A DNA stretch of 64,000 bases from positions 26,293,118 through 26,357,117 of the forward strand of contig NC_090280.1 of NCBI RefSeq assembly GCF_037392515.1, read 5' to 3'. The notes beneath the pieces were generated by a model, which searched no databases, was not told the origin of the DNA, and was given only the letters and a program-made list of their open reading frames with translations. Position numbers and translations under genes: made by a program. Of this stretch, positions 37,101 through 46,617 are shown piece by piece. Each line of letters begins with the position of its first letter. The stretch's first letter is position 1. Source of the stretch: Haliotis asinina (lineage: Eukaryota; Mollusca; Gastropoda; Lepetellida; Haliotidae).

Positions 37101-37730
37101 CTGCAAACACAGGGAGTGCAAGATAAAAGCAAAGTTGAAGACGTCAAACAAGAACTGAAACTATCATTATTAGCTCCAAGGACAACAGTAGCTGAGGGAT
37201 CGGCTGTTACGTTTGCAGGGGCTGGGGCTTCAAGAACAGCAGCAGCCAGTGGTTCGAGTCGCACAGGTGCTGATGTGCTGATGTTTAAACCCCAAGACAC
37301 TGAATCAAGTGTGCCATATGCTCCAAGTACAGCAGTCGCTGATGGATTGAGCCTTGAATACCAGGATGATCAAAAGATTTCTGTTCAGCTGAGCTCACAA
37401 GATTCAAATTCTGATGCCCACATGAATCCGGTCAAAGGCAATCTCGGTAGTATAATGCTTGAGTTACGTGAACCTGTGAAGACTGCTAAAGCTGGCTCAC
37501 GAAAGCAACATGTCCAGAATTCAACAGTTTATGCAAGGGTGATTACAACACAGCCTAGCCAATTGCCCCCTAGTGAAGTGACTCCACCTTGTGTCAATAA
37601 GAAGCAAAAGCAGCCAGCGACTAGACCCACCACTTCTCCACGGAAGACGGACACTGGAGCCATTATGAACAAATCCCTGTCCACATCTGGCATCGTAGCT
37701 CAGCTGCTCTTGTCTCAGGCAAACAGTTGA
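23566..37730 (+). CDS. Large multi-C2H2 zinc-finger protein gene, at least four exons
   Basis: Probable nuclear nucleic-acid-binding protein. Exons: 23566-28905, 32083-32139, 32914-32973 and 33923-37730. Every junction is GT/AG and phase 0 (donors AGG|GTAAGA, ATG|GTAAGT, ATG|GTACGT; acceptors TTTTTCAG, GTGTTTCAG, TCTTTCAG), which argues strongly for one transcript. The first exon has about 16 atypical fingers and the last about ten, the final six with TGEKP-type linkers. Acidic and K-x-E-P motifs (VKVEP, VKAEP, like sumoylation sites) lie between. The start is uncertain: ATG 23566 is the first in the open frame, but an acceptor just upstream could add earlier exons. The last exon is interrupted by frame changes (see its entry). 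I do not recognise an orthologue. Confidence 0.75.
28936..29040. repeat. TAGCAAGCCA module
   Basis: GCATGTAGCAAGCCA, then TGATATGTTGCAAAGG and TTTATATAGTATTG. Related sequence is found at 7976-8045 and 14668-14740 (inside the MITEs) and at 17918-17975 (between the LINE and the tandem array). Confidence 0.5.
29230..29312 (-). repeat. tRNA-derived SINE fragment
   Basis: GTTTAGTTTTACTCCACTTT, CAGCAATATCTCAGTAGTAT and GGGTACACCAGAAAT match the tail-proximal half. Confidence 0.6.
29863..29946. repeat. (TTTA)n microsatellite
   Basis: About twenty near-perfect TTTA units inside the first intron of the zinc-finger gene. Confidence 0.95.
30538..30705 (-). repeat. tRNA-derived SINE, diverged
   Basis: Expanded GAGTGAGTGAG tail, ATTCCATCAATATCATGGC, CTCACACATATGCCCATGTG and a decayed B-box region. 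Confidence 0.55.
31499..31625 (-). repeat. tRNA-derived SINE, partial
   Basis: GAGTGAGCAAGTGAGTG tail, CTACTTTTAGCAATATTGTG, CTTCACACATTGTACCCAC and GGGAATCAAACCTG (B-box complement). Confidence 0.65.
31844..31948 (+). repeat. tRNA-derived SINE, partial
   Basis: GGGATATCCTAGTGATTTAA is a decayed A-box region. GCTGTGATATTCCTGGAATA and TTGCTAAAAGCTGTGTAACA are the body. The B-box part is deleted. Confidence 0.55.
32083..32139 (+). CDS. Zinc-finger gene, exon 2 (57 bases)
   Basis: Flanked by TTTCTCTTTTTCAG and GTAAGT. Encodes 19 residues, beginning ITKDSAIL and ending SQSVEM, in phase 0 at both ends, so it could be skipped without breaking the frame. It closely resembles exon 3. Confidence 0.7.
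32146..32302 (-). repeat. tRNA-derived SINE, diverged
   Basis: GTGTGGTTTTACATCACTTA, ATATTCCAGCAACATCACCG, TTCACACATTGTACCTATG, TGACGAGCAGACACTTTTAC and CTCCACCACCCCATCC follow the SINE order. The B-box part is deleted. Confidence 0.55.
32914..32973 (+). CDS. Zinc-finger gene, exon 3 (60 bases)
   Basis: Flanked by TGTGTGTTTCAG and GTACGT. Encodes 20 residues, beginning ETEDRAML and ending SQAVVM, phase 0 at both ends. Compared with exon 2 it shares the pattern [I/E]T-[K/E]-D-x-A and N-x-SQ-[S/A]-V-x-M. The following intron also resembles the one after exon 2. Confidence 0.7.
32974..33922 (+). other. Zinc-finger gene intron 3
   Basis: No gene seen. The first 90 bases (GGTCGGTGG ... GTCTGGTCTTGCCTGTATTT) match part of intron 2 near 32310-32365. 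Confidence 0.6.
33923..37730 (+). CDS. Zinc-finger gene, last exon, with frame breaks
   Basis: Starts GIPIQEDEVG in frame with exon 3. In order: an acidic region with a GAC/GAT-encoded Asp run (34138-34182), KKEPEE and VKVEP motifs, a Gln/Lys/Pro-rich repeat region, ten C2H2 fingers (YECGICNNAF ... YKCTFCEKKF, to about 36945) and a Ser/Thr-rich tail to the TGA at 37728. The frame is interrupted: the first frame stops at 34432 and the next opens at 34435. About 35445-35540 reads as protein only in another frame (QPLINLQQVAQLQPTGKF). Near 36405 finger four (YPCEKCGLVFRSKN) continues one frame over as EAVHVRYVH. Donor-like GTAAAA at 34397 and CAG at 34558-34560 would allow a 164-base phase-0 intron across the first break. 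The other breaks look like indels. Confidence 0.7.
34995..35560 (+). repeat. Intragenic Gln-rich tandem repeats
   Basis: A unit of about 66-69 bases (ATGGTGAAACTGAAAACT through CTTCAAGCAACCCAACAGCA) occurs three times between 35199 and 35445, encoding MVKLKTLAPHQTLATQQP-type repeats. A longer block (CAGCCACTGATAAACCTGCA ... GGGAAATTTCAAG) is present at about 35091-35170 and again at about 35456-35520 in another frame. Confidence 0.85.
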
Positions 37731-37855
37731 TGTGAGGCATACGTGATGGGGAGGAGGGTAATACATGCTACACCGAGAATATTTTCTGTGCAACTTTGTG
37801 ATGATCTTGTCCACACACACTTCGTGTGTCTTCTTCGATTGGCATTCTAGAAGTT
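37731..37855 (+). other. Start of the zinc-finger gene 3' untranslated region
   Basis: Follows the TGA at 37728-37730 directly. No AATAAA within this stretch; the mRNA probably runs through the inverted repeat that follows. Confidence 0.4.
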
Positions 37856-37857
37856 GG

Positions 37858-38042
37858 GTAGATGAAGGATGAGGACTATTTCGATGGATATACAACTTCT
37901 TCATTCTGTAAAGGCGGCAGTTCGACATAGATTTTAATGTCATTGTGCTTGACACTGACATTAGAATCTATGTTGAAAATGTCACCTATACAGAATGAAG
38001 AAATTGTATATCAATAACAATAGTCCTCATCCTTCACTTCAT
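37858..38042. repeat. Long imperfect inverted repeat (arms about 85-90 bp)
   Basis: GATGAAGGATGAGGACTATT and ATACAACTTCTTCATTCTGT on the left are mirrored by ACAGAATGAAGAAATTGTAT and AATAGTCCTCATCCTTCACT on the right. The inner arm pairs GACATAGATTTTAATGTCA with TGACATTAGAATCTATGTT. It would form a long hairpin in the zinc-finger 3' UTR. The arm words resemble the Penelope-like end at 6630. Confidence 0.8.
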
Positions 38043-38484
38043 CTGTGTTATAGACATGGGCAGTTTATGCAGTTGCTATGGATTAGAACTGTGGACGTTT
38101 TTAAGATTGTGGTCATGAGATACTGGAATTGGTGAATATGTCCATGGATGTATGTGTCTTTTGTGTCGCTGTGTGATATAGTAATTCACACACACATGTT
38201 CCTGCAACGTTTGCGTTGATCATGTGTGAACGCTACCAATGCCTTATATGAAACCTATTATAAGAAAAGAGGCACATCAACATAAGAAATATGGCTATTT
38301 CTGTGCTTGTCTGTGAGTGCTCATTGCTCCAAGCACCTGCAGGTGTGCCTGTCAGAGGGAGTAGTCCATGGCTTGATTCATTGGTCATGACGTCAGTTGT
38401 AATGCAGTATATGTGAGTCAGATCCACAATGAGGGAGGAAGTAGTACAACCAGATCTCTCATACATTGATGATACATTGATGAT

Positions 38485-38960
38485 ACATCAAGCCTTGTCA
38501 TATTTTAGCCAGACAAATAATCAGTATTTTTCAAATCACAACCTTTACAATATTTTGTAGAACATTGTAATCAAGCCTTGTTGGCAATGTTTTAACCAGA
38601 CAGATACTCACTGTTTTTCAAATTACAAATGTTAGAATGCTGTGTACAATGGACCTCTTGCTAAGTAATTTTGTTCAAATCACAGAAATTGGGATATTTG
38701 TTCAATTGGTTTTTGCTAAATTGATAACTATTTTCGTTCAAATCCTGAATGGGACATTGTGTTCAACTGGAAGTTATCCAGGAATACAATGGACTCTTTC
38801 TTTGTTTTTAATCACAGTTGTTAAAATACTGTGTTCAACTGAAATTTTCACGGACAGTGAGCTCTCTCCTAATGGGTCATGAGTGTGCTTCATATCACAA
38901 ATACTGTGTAAAACTGGAAATTCATTTCCCAAATGTTAGGATATTGTGTAAAAATGGTCA
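38485..38960. repeat. Degenerate tandem repeat
   Basis: Six or so diverged units of roughly 70-95 bp share CAAATCACA, ATACTGTGTTCAACTGGAA and related words. Boundaries are approximate. Confidence 0.5.
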
Positions 38961-39232
38961 GCTCAATGTCTATAAGATGTACCTTTATTCACTGTATCAT
39001 GAATGTGGTTGTGTCGGTGAGGTTTGTTGCATTGCTGACATGTTTTCAGTGAACATTCCATCCATCGAGATTCCAACATGTCTGCATTTATAAACACATC
39101 CTCAGGACTGAAGTTACTTCGACCCACACTTTTTGTTTTCTGCATGTCTTTATGGCCGACAGTTTTTTCATCCCAGATAACTAAAAGTGTTATTTTCCAA
39201 ATATCATTCAGTAGTTTCTAATTTTATCTCAA

Positions 39233-39383
39233 TCAGCAATGGTTAGAGCATCTGCTCGTCACACTGAATACCTGGGTTCAATTCCCCTCATGGGTACAAT
39301 CTGTGAAGCCCTTTTCTGGTGTCCCCTGATGTGATGTTGCTGGAATTACTTGATAAAAGCAGTGTAAAACGAACTGTCGATGA
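39233..39383 (+). repeat. tRNA-derived SINE
   Basis: ATGGTTAGAGCATCTGCTCG, B box GGTTCAATTCC, GGGTACAATCTGTGAAGCCC and GATGTTGCTGGAATTACTTG. The tail is degraded. Confidence 0.75.
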
Positions 39384-39559
39384 AATGATTCAATGGTCAG
39401 TGTTTTGTGCTGTTGATTCAGGTACATGTAGTAGGATATTTTGTTACATTTTAGAAGTTGTAGTTTTTATCATTGATTAGATGATTTCAGAAAGGATTTT
39501 GCTTGTTTTTGTGAAAATTGCTGATTTGACAATTTGTTCCATTGTTGATACAATATTTG

Positions 39560-39772
39560 CTGATGTATTTGAAATGTTGATGAGAGATTCACTGATTTTG
39601 TGAATGTGTTTCAAATGTTGATGGAGAATTTGCTGATTTTAAGAATGTATTTCAAACGTTCATGAAGAATTTGCTGATTTTTAGAATGTGTTTCAAATGT
39701 AGATGGAGAATTTGCTGATTTTGAGAATGTCTTTCAAATGTTGATAAAGAATTTGCTGATTTTAAAACGTGA
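39560..39772. repeat. 41-bp minisatellite
   Basis: About five units with the theme GAATTTGCTGATTTT-AGAATGTGTTTCAAATGTTGATG, period about 40-41 bp. Confidence 0.8.
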
Positions 39773-40248
39773 GGGACCATTCATAATGAGTGGCTAGACT
39801 GGTGATAATGAATGGGTCAGACTGGGGTGGGTGGGATGGGGTGGGGGATGTAGGGTAGCAATTTTGTATACATGTACTAGGCGGAGACAGCAGTTTTTTG
39901 CATGCTAATAATAAAAAAATATGCTTGAATATTATGGGAGAGGGATGGGAGTAATTGATTTTGTACATTGCAAGGGGGTTACTTACTAAATCTTAGGGTT
40001 CATTCACATTGTACATGCTTCTTCATAACTAGCGCATGCATGCATGCACCCACCCACACACCATGAATTATGGATGGACCTTGGTCAAGATGCTTATTTG
40101 CAATGTATTTCTGACATGAATCCAAAAAACATTTCATCAGTAACCAGTGCTTAGTTTAATTATTGGTGATACAAATTTGCCTTTATTAAAAAATACAAAC
40201 TGAATGTGACTGAATAATCTTGCCTGTTTTTTGGTATTGTTTTTCCAG

Positions 40249-40298
40249 TTGTGAAACGTTCATTTATCCATCCTTTTACCATTTTGAGAGACAATTCT
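40249..40298 (+). other. Weak candidate internal exon
   Basis: 50 bases between a strong acceptor (GGTATTGTTTTTCCAG) and a strong donor (GTAAGT). In one frame it encodes VKRSFIHPFTILRDNS, which loosely recalls the HPF.LADN block of ALG10-type glucosyltransferases. I found no neighbouring exon that would support this, so the resemblance may be chance. Confidence 0.2.
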
Positions 40299-40324
40299 GT
40301 AAGTACTGAATATTTTAGTGGGGT

Positions 40325-40432
40325 TTCTGCTTGTGTGTACAGTTTGTGAAGTCCATTTCTTGATGTTACTGGAATAGAGCTAAAAGTACAGGAAAACCGT
40401 TCTCACCCACTCACTCACTCACTCATCTGTGA
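40325..40432 (+). repeat. tRNA-derived SINE, 3' half
   Basis: TGTACAGTTTGTGAAGTCC, TTGATGTTACTGGAATAGAG and a (CACT)n tail. The A/B-box head is missing. Confidence 0.65.
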
Positions 40433-41365
40433 TAGTGTCTGACCAAACAACTGAATAAAATTTTGTGTTTTAACATCTGCAGAACATGTCTGCAATTGCA
40501 CCCTATTGTATAGTTATTGTGTATATTTATTTTCTGAGACTCTAAAATAATTTGAAAGTAAATTTGGTTTAATGTTGTTGCTTATTTTTCCTTTCAAACA
40601 TGTACATGCACATTGCATTCACATTCTTGAAAAAAAGAGCTGGTCAATACTTTACATTGTTTGACACTAAATTTTACACTGAGTCAGTCCATCATGTTGG
40701 AATTTGAACCACAATGGCTCAGGACAATAAACACAGACTGAGAAATCTGGCAGCTGGACAATAATGTGTATGAAGTTTACGTTAATTAAAAATACATTCC
40801 TCCATTAACTACACCTGACGATTGTTTTTTACATATTAGTCATGTGTAACAAGCTTACTTTACTTGTAGCATGGGGTAGCATGAAGGCAAGGGAGACAAC
40901 TAAGTAAGTTATTTATCAGATTACCTCCCCCTCACCCACTGTACATATTGATGGAAAACGTAATATGTATTTCCCCATTGACTTTAATGGTAATGTTATA
41001 TTTGTTTTAAGAAGGGAGCCTGATGCTAGCTGCCATGATGACAAGAAGTGGTTGCTGAAGACAAATTCTAACCCAGATCTTCATGCCCGGCAAATGACTA
41101 CCTCCATACGCTCCTTTTCCAATAGACTTGGACAGGCCTGTAATGTAATAATTATTAGTTTTAATATTTCTTAAAAACAATAAATAAAACTGACACAGTG
41201 TCCCTCCTACACACAGCATCTGTCTGCTTAGACTTGCCATGAAGGAAAGATAACTCCGTATCAGTGTGTTTAGCATTCAGTAAAGCTAAGTACAAGAAGC
41301 AAAACAGACATGTGGGTTGACACATGATGTCACCAACTTGAAAATACCAGTGATTACATTCATCT

Positions 41366-41515
41366 GTGGTGGGGTAGCCTAGTGGTTAAAGTGTTGGCTT
41401 GTCATGTTGATGACCCAGGTTCGATTCCCACATTGGTACAATGTGTAAAGCCTATTTCTGGTGTCCCTCCGCTGTGATACTTCTGGAATATTGTCCAAAT
41501 GGGTGTAAACATTCA
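41366..41515 (+). repeat. tRNA-derived SINE, near full length
   Basis: GGTGGGGTAGCCTAGTGG, TTAAAGTGTTGGC, B box GGTTCGATTCC, GTACAATGTGTAAAGCC and TTCTGGAATATTGTCC. Confidence 0.85.
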
Positions 41516-43264
41516 GTATAAGTCATTAGAGTGAAACAGTGTAACGCAGTAATAAACCCATGGCAATTTGTCTTCAGTTTTTGTTATACCATAATGCAAT
41601 CCAGAAATGCTGTGTTTTCGGCTTTACGTACATTGAGTTTGTTACCGTTTTTAGAAATTCTCTAAAATGTTAAGGAACTGAATTATTTTGTCAACATCTG
41701 TGCATTTTTGTTAGGTTTGGCTCTTGTCCATTTTCTGCATTGTGATCAAATCTCATATACCAATCCAAAAAAGATGGAAGCAAAGGCCTTGTATAACAAT
41801 ACGTACCATACCCCTTGTCATCTTGTTTAGAAATACAGCAGTGAATATTGAAAAGTATGGTCAGTATTGACTGGATGTGCACTTATAAAAAACCTACAAA
41901 AATCTGGCACAAATTTCATCACATCACAGCTGTCAGATCATTCAGTCTTCTCTGATGTGCTTGTTACCCTATGGAATCTGATTTTACAATCCCTTGAAAG
42001 ACTGCATGTGCCAAAGTTTGCAAAGTAGAGCACCAGTGTATGATATAAGCGAAAAACCCTGTCAGACATCAGCCCACCTACTTCAAAATGTTACCAGCCC
42101 CAAATGGATTTAACCAGACCAGACAATTGAAAGAAAATAACTCAATTTTTAGCGATGAAAAGGTAACTGTTTTAGTGATCATATGTGTCAACGCAGTGCT
42201 TCAGTGTTCGAACAAATCTGAATGTAATGTTTGATTTGATAAAACAATAGATTTTAGGTAAGGTGAATTTACTTGGATGTATGGAACATGCTATGTAAAG
42301 AATTTACCAAGCTCAATGGTCTTGTAACTTTACACCATCTGTCAGTCATCTTGCTTGTCTCAGCAGTCAGACAAGCCCTTATTTCATACACTGACAGTAC
42401 CCTACATATTGCACTACTGTCCGTTTGGGTTCAAATGAGAACGATGAATGATTAAGTCAGTCGAAATAGGGATAAGCACACAAAACGTAAACCAGACAAA
42501 TGACTCTCAAACCTCTGTACCCAACATGATCTGAGATCTGACTTATTGATCAAATGAAATTGTGGTTTAAGAAACTCATCATCAGCAGATGAAAGAATTC
42601 CGTCTGACCAATCAATTACAGCTAGCCAGCCGAATGGTCTGGTAAAAATTTTATATGTTCCACTCTATCTTAAAATGTATTTTTCAAACTGAGCATTACA
42701 TTTAGACTTGACAATTACTGTTTGAACACTGAATGGTCATATCACAGGCTTGACATATATTATTACTGAAAAAGCAACAGAAATAAAAAAATCACTAAAT
42801 AAAATTCTCAGGTTCATTAAATTATTCATTTTAATAAAAACTTGAGATAATTTCATTGGATTGTCTGTTCTGGTTATTCACTGGGGGGAGGAAACTTTTG
42901 GAAGTTACCAGTTTTGATGTCTAGTTGTGGTTTTGTCCTGTTTCAAACAATGCTATCATGTAACATAGTTCTACTACTCACTCTTCACACCGAAGGGTGA
43001 CAAACTGTCGGGTGAATCTCAGCACAGCCCCCTAATAGTCAGGATACAGCTGCATCATCATCATGTCCATCCATCCACACAACTCGATGTGTCTACCTGA
43101 CTACCCAATCCTGTTAGTCATTGCAGAAAAGCAATTGTAACATTCTAACCTGGATCTTCATAGGTATCAAGATTAAAAACAAAAGTCCAAATGATGGTGG
43201 AAGGATAGTTTTATACAGTCCCTGTTGATCAATTCTTGTGCACAAGCACATGTCAAAAGCTCAT
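41516..43264. other. Intergenic, nothing recognised
   Basis: 1.7 kb without an exon, SINE or RNA gene that I can support. Confidence 0.4.
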
Positions 43265-43545
43265 CTAGGGTTCCCAACCTGACTCGAGTGAATTCCACAG
43301 CCATGATGGGAGACAACAGTATTGAAGCCAGCAACATCTTCCAAGGCTCGGTTTGTTGATGTGGAGGTTGTCCAGCAAGACCAGACTCCAGGCTTTCACT
43401 TGACACCTCAACAACAAGGACAGGTTGATAAGACGTGCAGTATTGACAAACTTTAAAGATAACAACTTCTTTTTTGTTTGTGTGCGACATTTTGATATTG
43501 ATTCTTGTGCCATTATCAAGAATCTGTATCAAAACTTGATACCCA
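43265..43545 (-). mobile_element. Penelope-like 3' end, candidate, minus strand
   Basis: On the minus strand it reads TTGATAATGGCACAAGAATC then ATCAAAATGTCGC and AAAGAAGTTGTTATCTTTAA. This parallels the arrangement CTGATGAAGG, GAAACGTTG, AAAGAAGTTGATATCC at 6587-6650. The hammerhead core words are mutated. The 84- and 119-residue frames across it have no family support. Confidence 0.4.
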
Positions 43546-44045
43546 CCAACTGCTCTTATATTTCAGTATTATTGCCTACCGCTTTGAGCGTGCACTAGTT
43601 CGTGGATATGTGTCATCTATAAATATCCAGTAATAATTACTGATTATTTCATTGGTTTTTGTTTTGTGCTTAATGCAGTACTTGGATATTACCAACATGT
43701 CTCATGGTGTTAGCTTTCTTTTATCTTATACCATTCAAAAACAGGAAGAGGATTTGACATTGATAAAATGCAAATGATGAAGCCTTGTGGGGAAACACAT
43801 GATGAGAAATTTGTTAATGTTTCATCTGTATGGATATTACTTTTGACACTGACTAGTGGTATGCTCACAAAATGGAACATCCCCTACTTTATTTTAATGG
43901 TATATCATATTGTAGTTTGTAGTTTAGTATTGTACAACTTTATGGACAAGGTGTTTTACTTCATGAGTGTGATGAAACTCAACACCCACCAGACTCACTA
44001 AGTTAGTTGACACATGGCATCATATCCCAGTTGTGCAGATGTACA

Positions 44046-44107
44046 CTGATGCTGCTGATCATTGGATTGTCTGGTCCAGACTACATGTCATATAGCTGCG
44101 CCAGTAC
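44046..44107 (+). repeat. Fragment of the second SINE family
   Basis: GCTGATCATTGGATTGTCTG, GTCCAGACTACATGTC and ATAGCTGCG are complementary to part of the copy at 21553-21802. Confidence 0.6.
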
Positions 44108-44236
44108 ACAACACCGATCTCTTAACACCATGCGTTTTTTTCGGCAACCATAGCTAAGACGAGCCAAAACTAGGAATGGTGAACTAGACCATTCCGTACA
44201 AAAGAAAAGAAACGAACACCGATTGCAAAGCAACTG

Positions 44237-44434
44237 TAGCAGCACTAGTGTATAATATAAGTTATCTCTCTCTGTCCGTCCCCCTCCTCATTCATTTGTT
44301 CCTTAAAGTGTGTTAGTAGATCATGAGCTGTTTTAGCAGCACTAGTGTATAACATGATTTATCTCTCTCTGCCCCTTCCTCTCCTCATTCATTTGTTCCT
44401 TAATGTGTGTTAAAACATCATGAGCTGTTTTAGC
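44237..44434. repeat. 97-bp tandem duplication
   Basis: TAGCAGCACTAGTGTATAA starts units at 44237 and 44334, and the next TAGCAGC is at 44431. Both units contain TTATCTCTCTCTG and CTCATTCATTTGTTCC. Confidence 0.85.
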
Positions 44435-44648
44435 AGCGGCGGCCAGGTAAAGGGATACATGTCATAATGTTGCAGTTACCTGAAACTATGGCAGCATTTG
44501 GTCAAGGTGACCTGACTGATAGTCTAGATTTGTATTGATCAACTCAGCACTATATTGGTTACCATAGTTACCAGCAGCTGTAATTAGAAAGTCTTTTTAG
44601 CATGCTTTGAATCTTACTCTATACTTCTTTATATGTTTTTTGTTACAG

Positions 44649-44875
44649 GTATTTAGTTTTGAAATGAAATGGTTCTTTTTTCTGGGACTGTGTCAGTCCA
44701 GGTTTGAGACTCTGTGGCTGGAGGACACCACCCATGTCAACACCATCAACCGTTGAGATTATGGAAGGTCATTCTGACCTCAGCTTCATTCTGGTGTTTT
44801 GATTAAATGCATTCAAACTTCCCTGTATATTGATCCTTATGCATAAACCACGTCATCATGTCAAATAAACACTGA
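44649..44875 (+). other. Weak candidate terminal exon with polyadenylation signal
   Basis: Acceptor TTTTTTGTTACAG is followed by 35 open codons (ending RFETLWLEDTTHVNTINR) to TGA at 44754-44756, then AATAAA at 44864-44869. Codon choice looks coding-like, but I recognise no family and found no partner exon. Confidence 0.25.
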
Positions 44876-45031
44876 TCAAGTTAGATAACTGATGTGATGT
44901 GAAAATGACATTATTTTCAGTTGTCTCATACTGACTAATGATTAGTCTCTGAATGTGTATAATTCTTCTGGAAACAAATATTCCTGTTTGAATAGAATAG
45001 GAGACCCAGTGAGATGGGAAATTCAGAGGAA

Positions 45032-46055
45032 ATCTAGACTTGCTTCATTTAGGACTAGGGAGGGCAAGGCAGTCGGGAAAAAATTCGAGACAGACTAAAG
45101 TAGTTGGATGTGCATCTGAGATAATTGATTACATTTACATGCAACATTAGAATACAAATATTGAGAATCCATTGGTTCATACCAATATGAAATACTTAGG
45201 CAACAGTGACAAACTCAGGAGGGTATCACCAGTAAGTGTAGGCATATCTATGGTGTTCTGTAGCTCAGTGGTCCAGCAGCTGATCCAGGTTTGATTCCAA
45301 TGGGTATGAGGTGTTAGATGTCACCATGAACTCTCCGGCCGTCATGGAACACTGACTGAAATACCATGGTGACACTCATTTAGCACTACTTTTTTATAAT
45401 TTTTGAACCATTTTTATCTGTTTCTTCTGAATTTAATTTAATGTCAAATCAACCATGATAGCATTTTCTCTTTCTTCAGCCTTATTCTGTAACATTTGTA
45501 TATATATTGTTGTCCATGTTAATAAGGTAGTTTCCCAGTTTCTAGACTTGCTTCATTTAGGGCTTATAGCAGGGAGGGCAAGGGAGTGGGGAAAAAGTGC
45601 GAGACAAACTAAAGTAGTTGGATGTGGATCTGAGATTACATTTATATTCCACATAAGAATACAAATATTGAGAATCCAGTGGTTCAAACTAATATGAAAT
45701 GACTAGGCAACAGTGACAAACTCAGGAGGGTATCACCTGTAAGTGTAGACAATTCTGTGGTGTGGTGGTAAGAGCTTGGCTTGTCCAGCTGCTGATCCAG
45801 GTTTGATTCCCAGCATGGGTATGAGGTGTTAGATATCACTGTCAACACTCCGGCCGTCATGGAACACTGACTGAAATACCATGGTGACACTCATTTAGCA
45901 CTCCTTTTTCATCATTTTTGAACCATTTTTATCTGTTTCTTCTGAATTTCATGTCAAATCAACCCTGATAGCATTTTCGCTTTCTTTGGCCTTATTCAAT
46001 AAGATTTGTATAGATATTGGTGTCCATGTGGTCAAAATAAGGTAGTTTCTCAGGA
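45032..46055. repeat. Tandem duplication of about 0.5 kb
   Basis: Two units, about 45032-45539 and 45541-46055, share TCTAGACTTGCTTCATTTAG, AAAGTAGTTGGATGTG, CTCAGGAGGGTATCACC, CCGGCCGTCATGGAACACTG and ATAAGGTAGTTTC. Each contains a tRNA-like head (B box GGTTTGATTCC at about 45291 and 45802). The left unit has lost part of the A-box region that the right unit keeps (GTGGTGGTAAGAGC). Confidence 0.85.
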
Positions 46056-46059
46056 GGTA

Positions 46060-46135
46060 GCTAGGTGGTTAAAGCACTTGCTTGTTGGGCCAGTCAGGGG
46101 CTAATTCCCTTCCTGGGTATAGTATACAGGCTTTA
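46060..46135 (+). repeat. tRNA-like SINE head, partial
   Basis: GGAGGTAGCTAGGTGGTTAA and AGCACTTGCTTGTTGGGCC resemble the SINE A-box region. The B box has decayed (GGGGCTAATTCCC). Confidence 0.45.
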
Positions 46136-46571
46136 AGGGTGACCAGTCATCAGACTGACAAAATTATACAAGGCTGTAAACTGTCAACAAAAGATAGGAT
46201 AAGTCATCAAGGCTCTATTTAAATATTTACGAGGAAACAAATGAGGAAATTCTGTGCATTTGTTTTCAAAATGCTATCTTTCCATGCATGCTTGTTGTTT
46301 GCTGGTTACCTGAAACTAACAGGAAGAAAATGTATTATTTTGTTTTTAGTTCCTTAACCTTGTAATGCTTGAAGTTTGCATGCTACAAAGGCAAAAAGGA
46401 GGAAAATATGTAAGCTTTTATTTTTTTACCAACAGCAAGCAGGCAATATAGTGTTATTCACGATTTGTTCACTGTTGTTTAAGTGCAGGTTTGAGTCTCT
46501 TGTCAACATGTTGAAGAAATGTAAACACAGAAATGTATGCTGTTACAGTGTTTGCTTGTCACAACGAGAAT

Positions 46572-46617
46572 GCTCGCTCACTCACTACTCACTCACTCAC
46601 TCACTCACTCACTCATG
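46572..46617. repeat. (CACT)n microsatellite
   Basis: Run of CACT units like the SINE tail, without a recognisable SINE body. Confidence 0.9.

Noticed and set aside
43173-43532. 119-residue minus-strand frame
   Set aside because: Overlaps the Penelope-like end signature; no protein family recognised.
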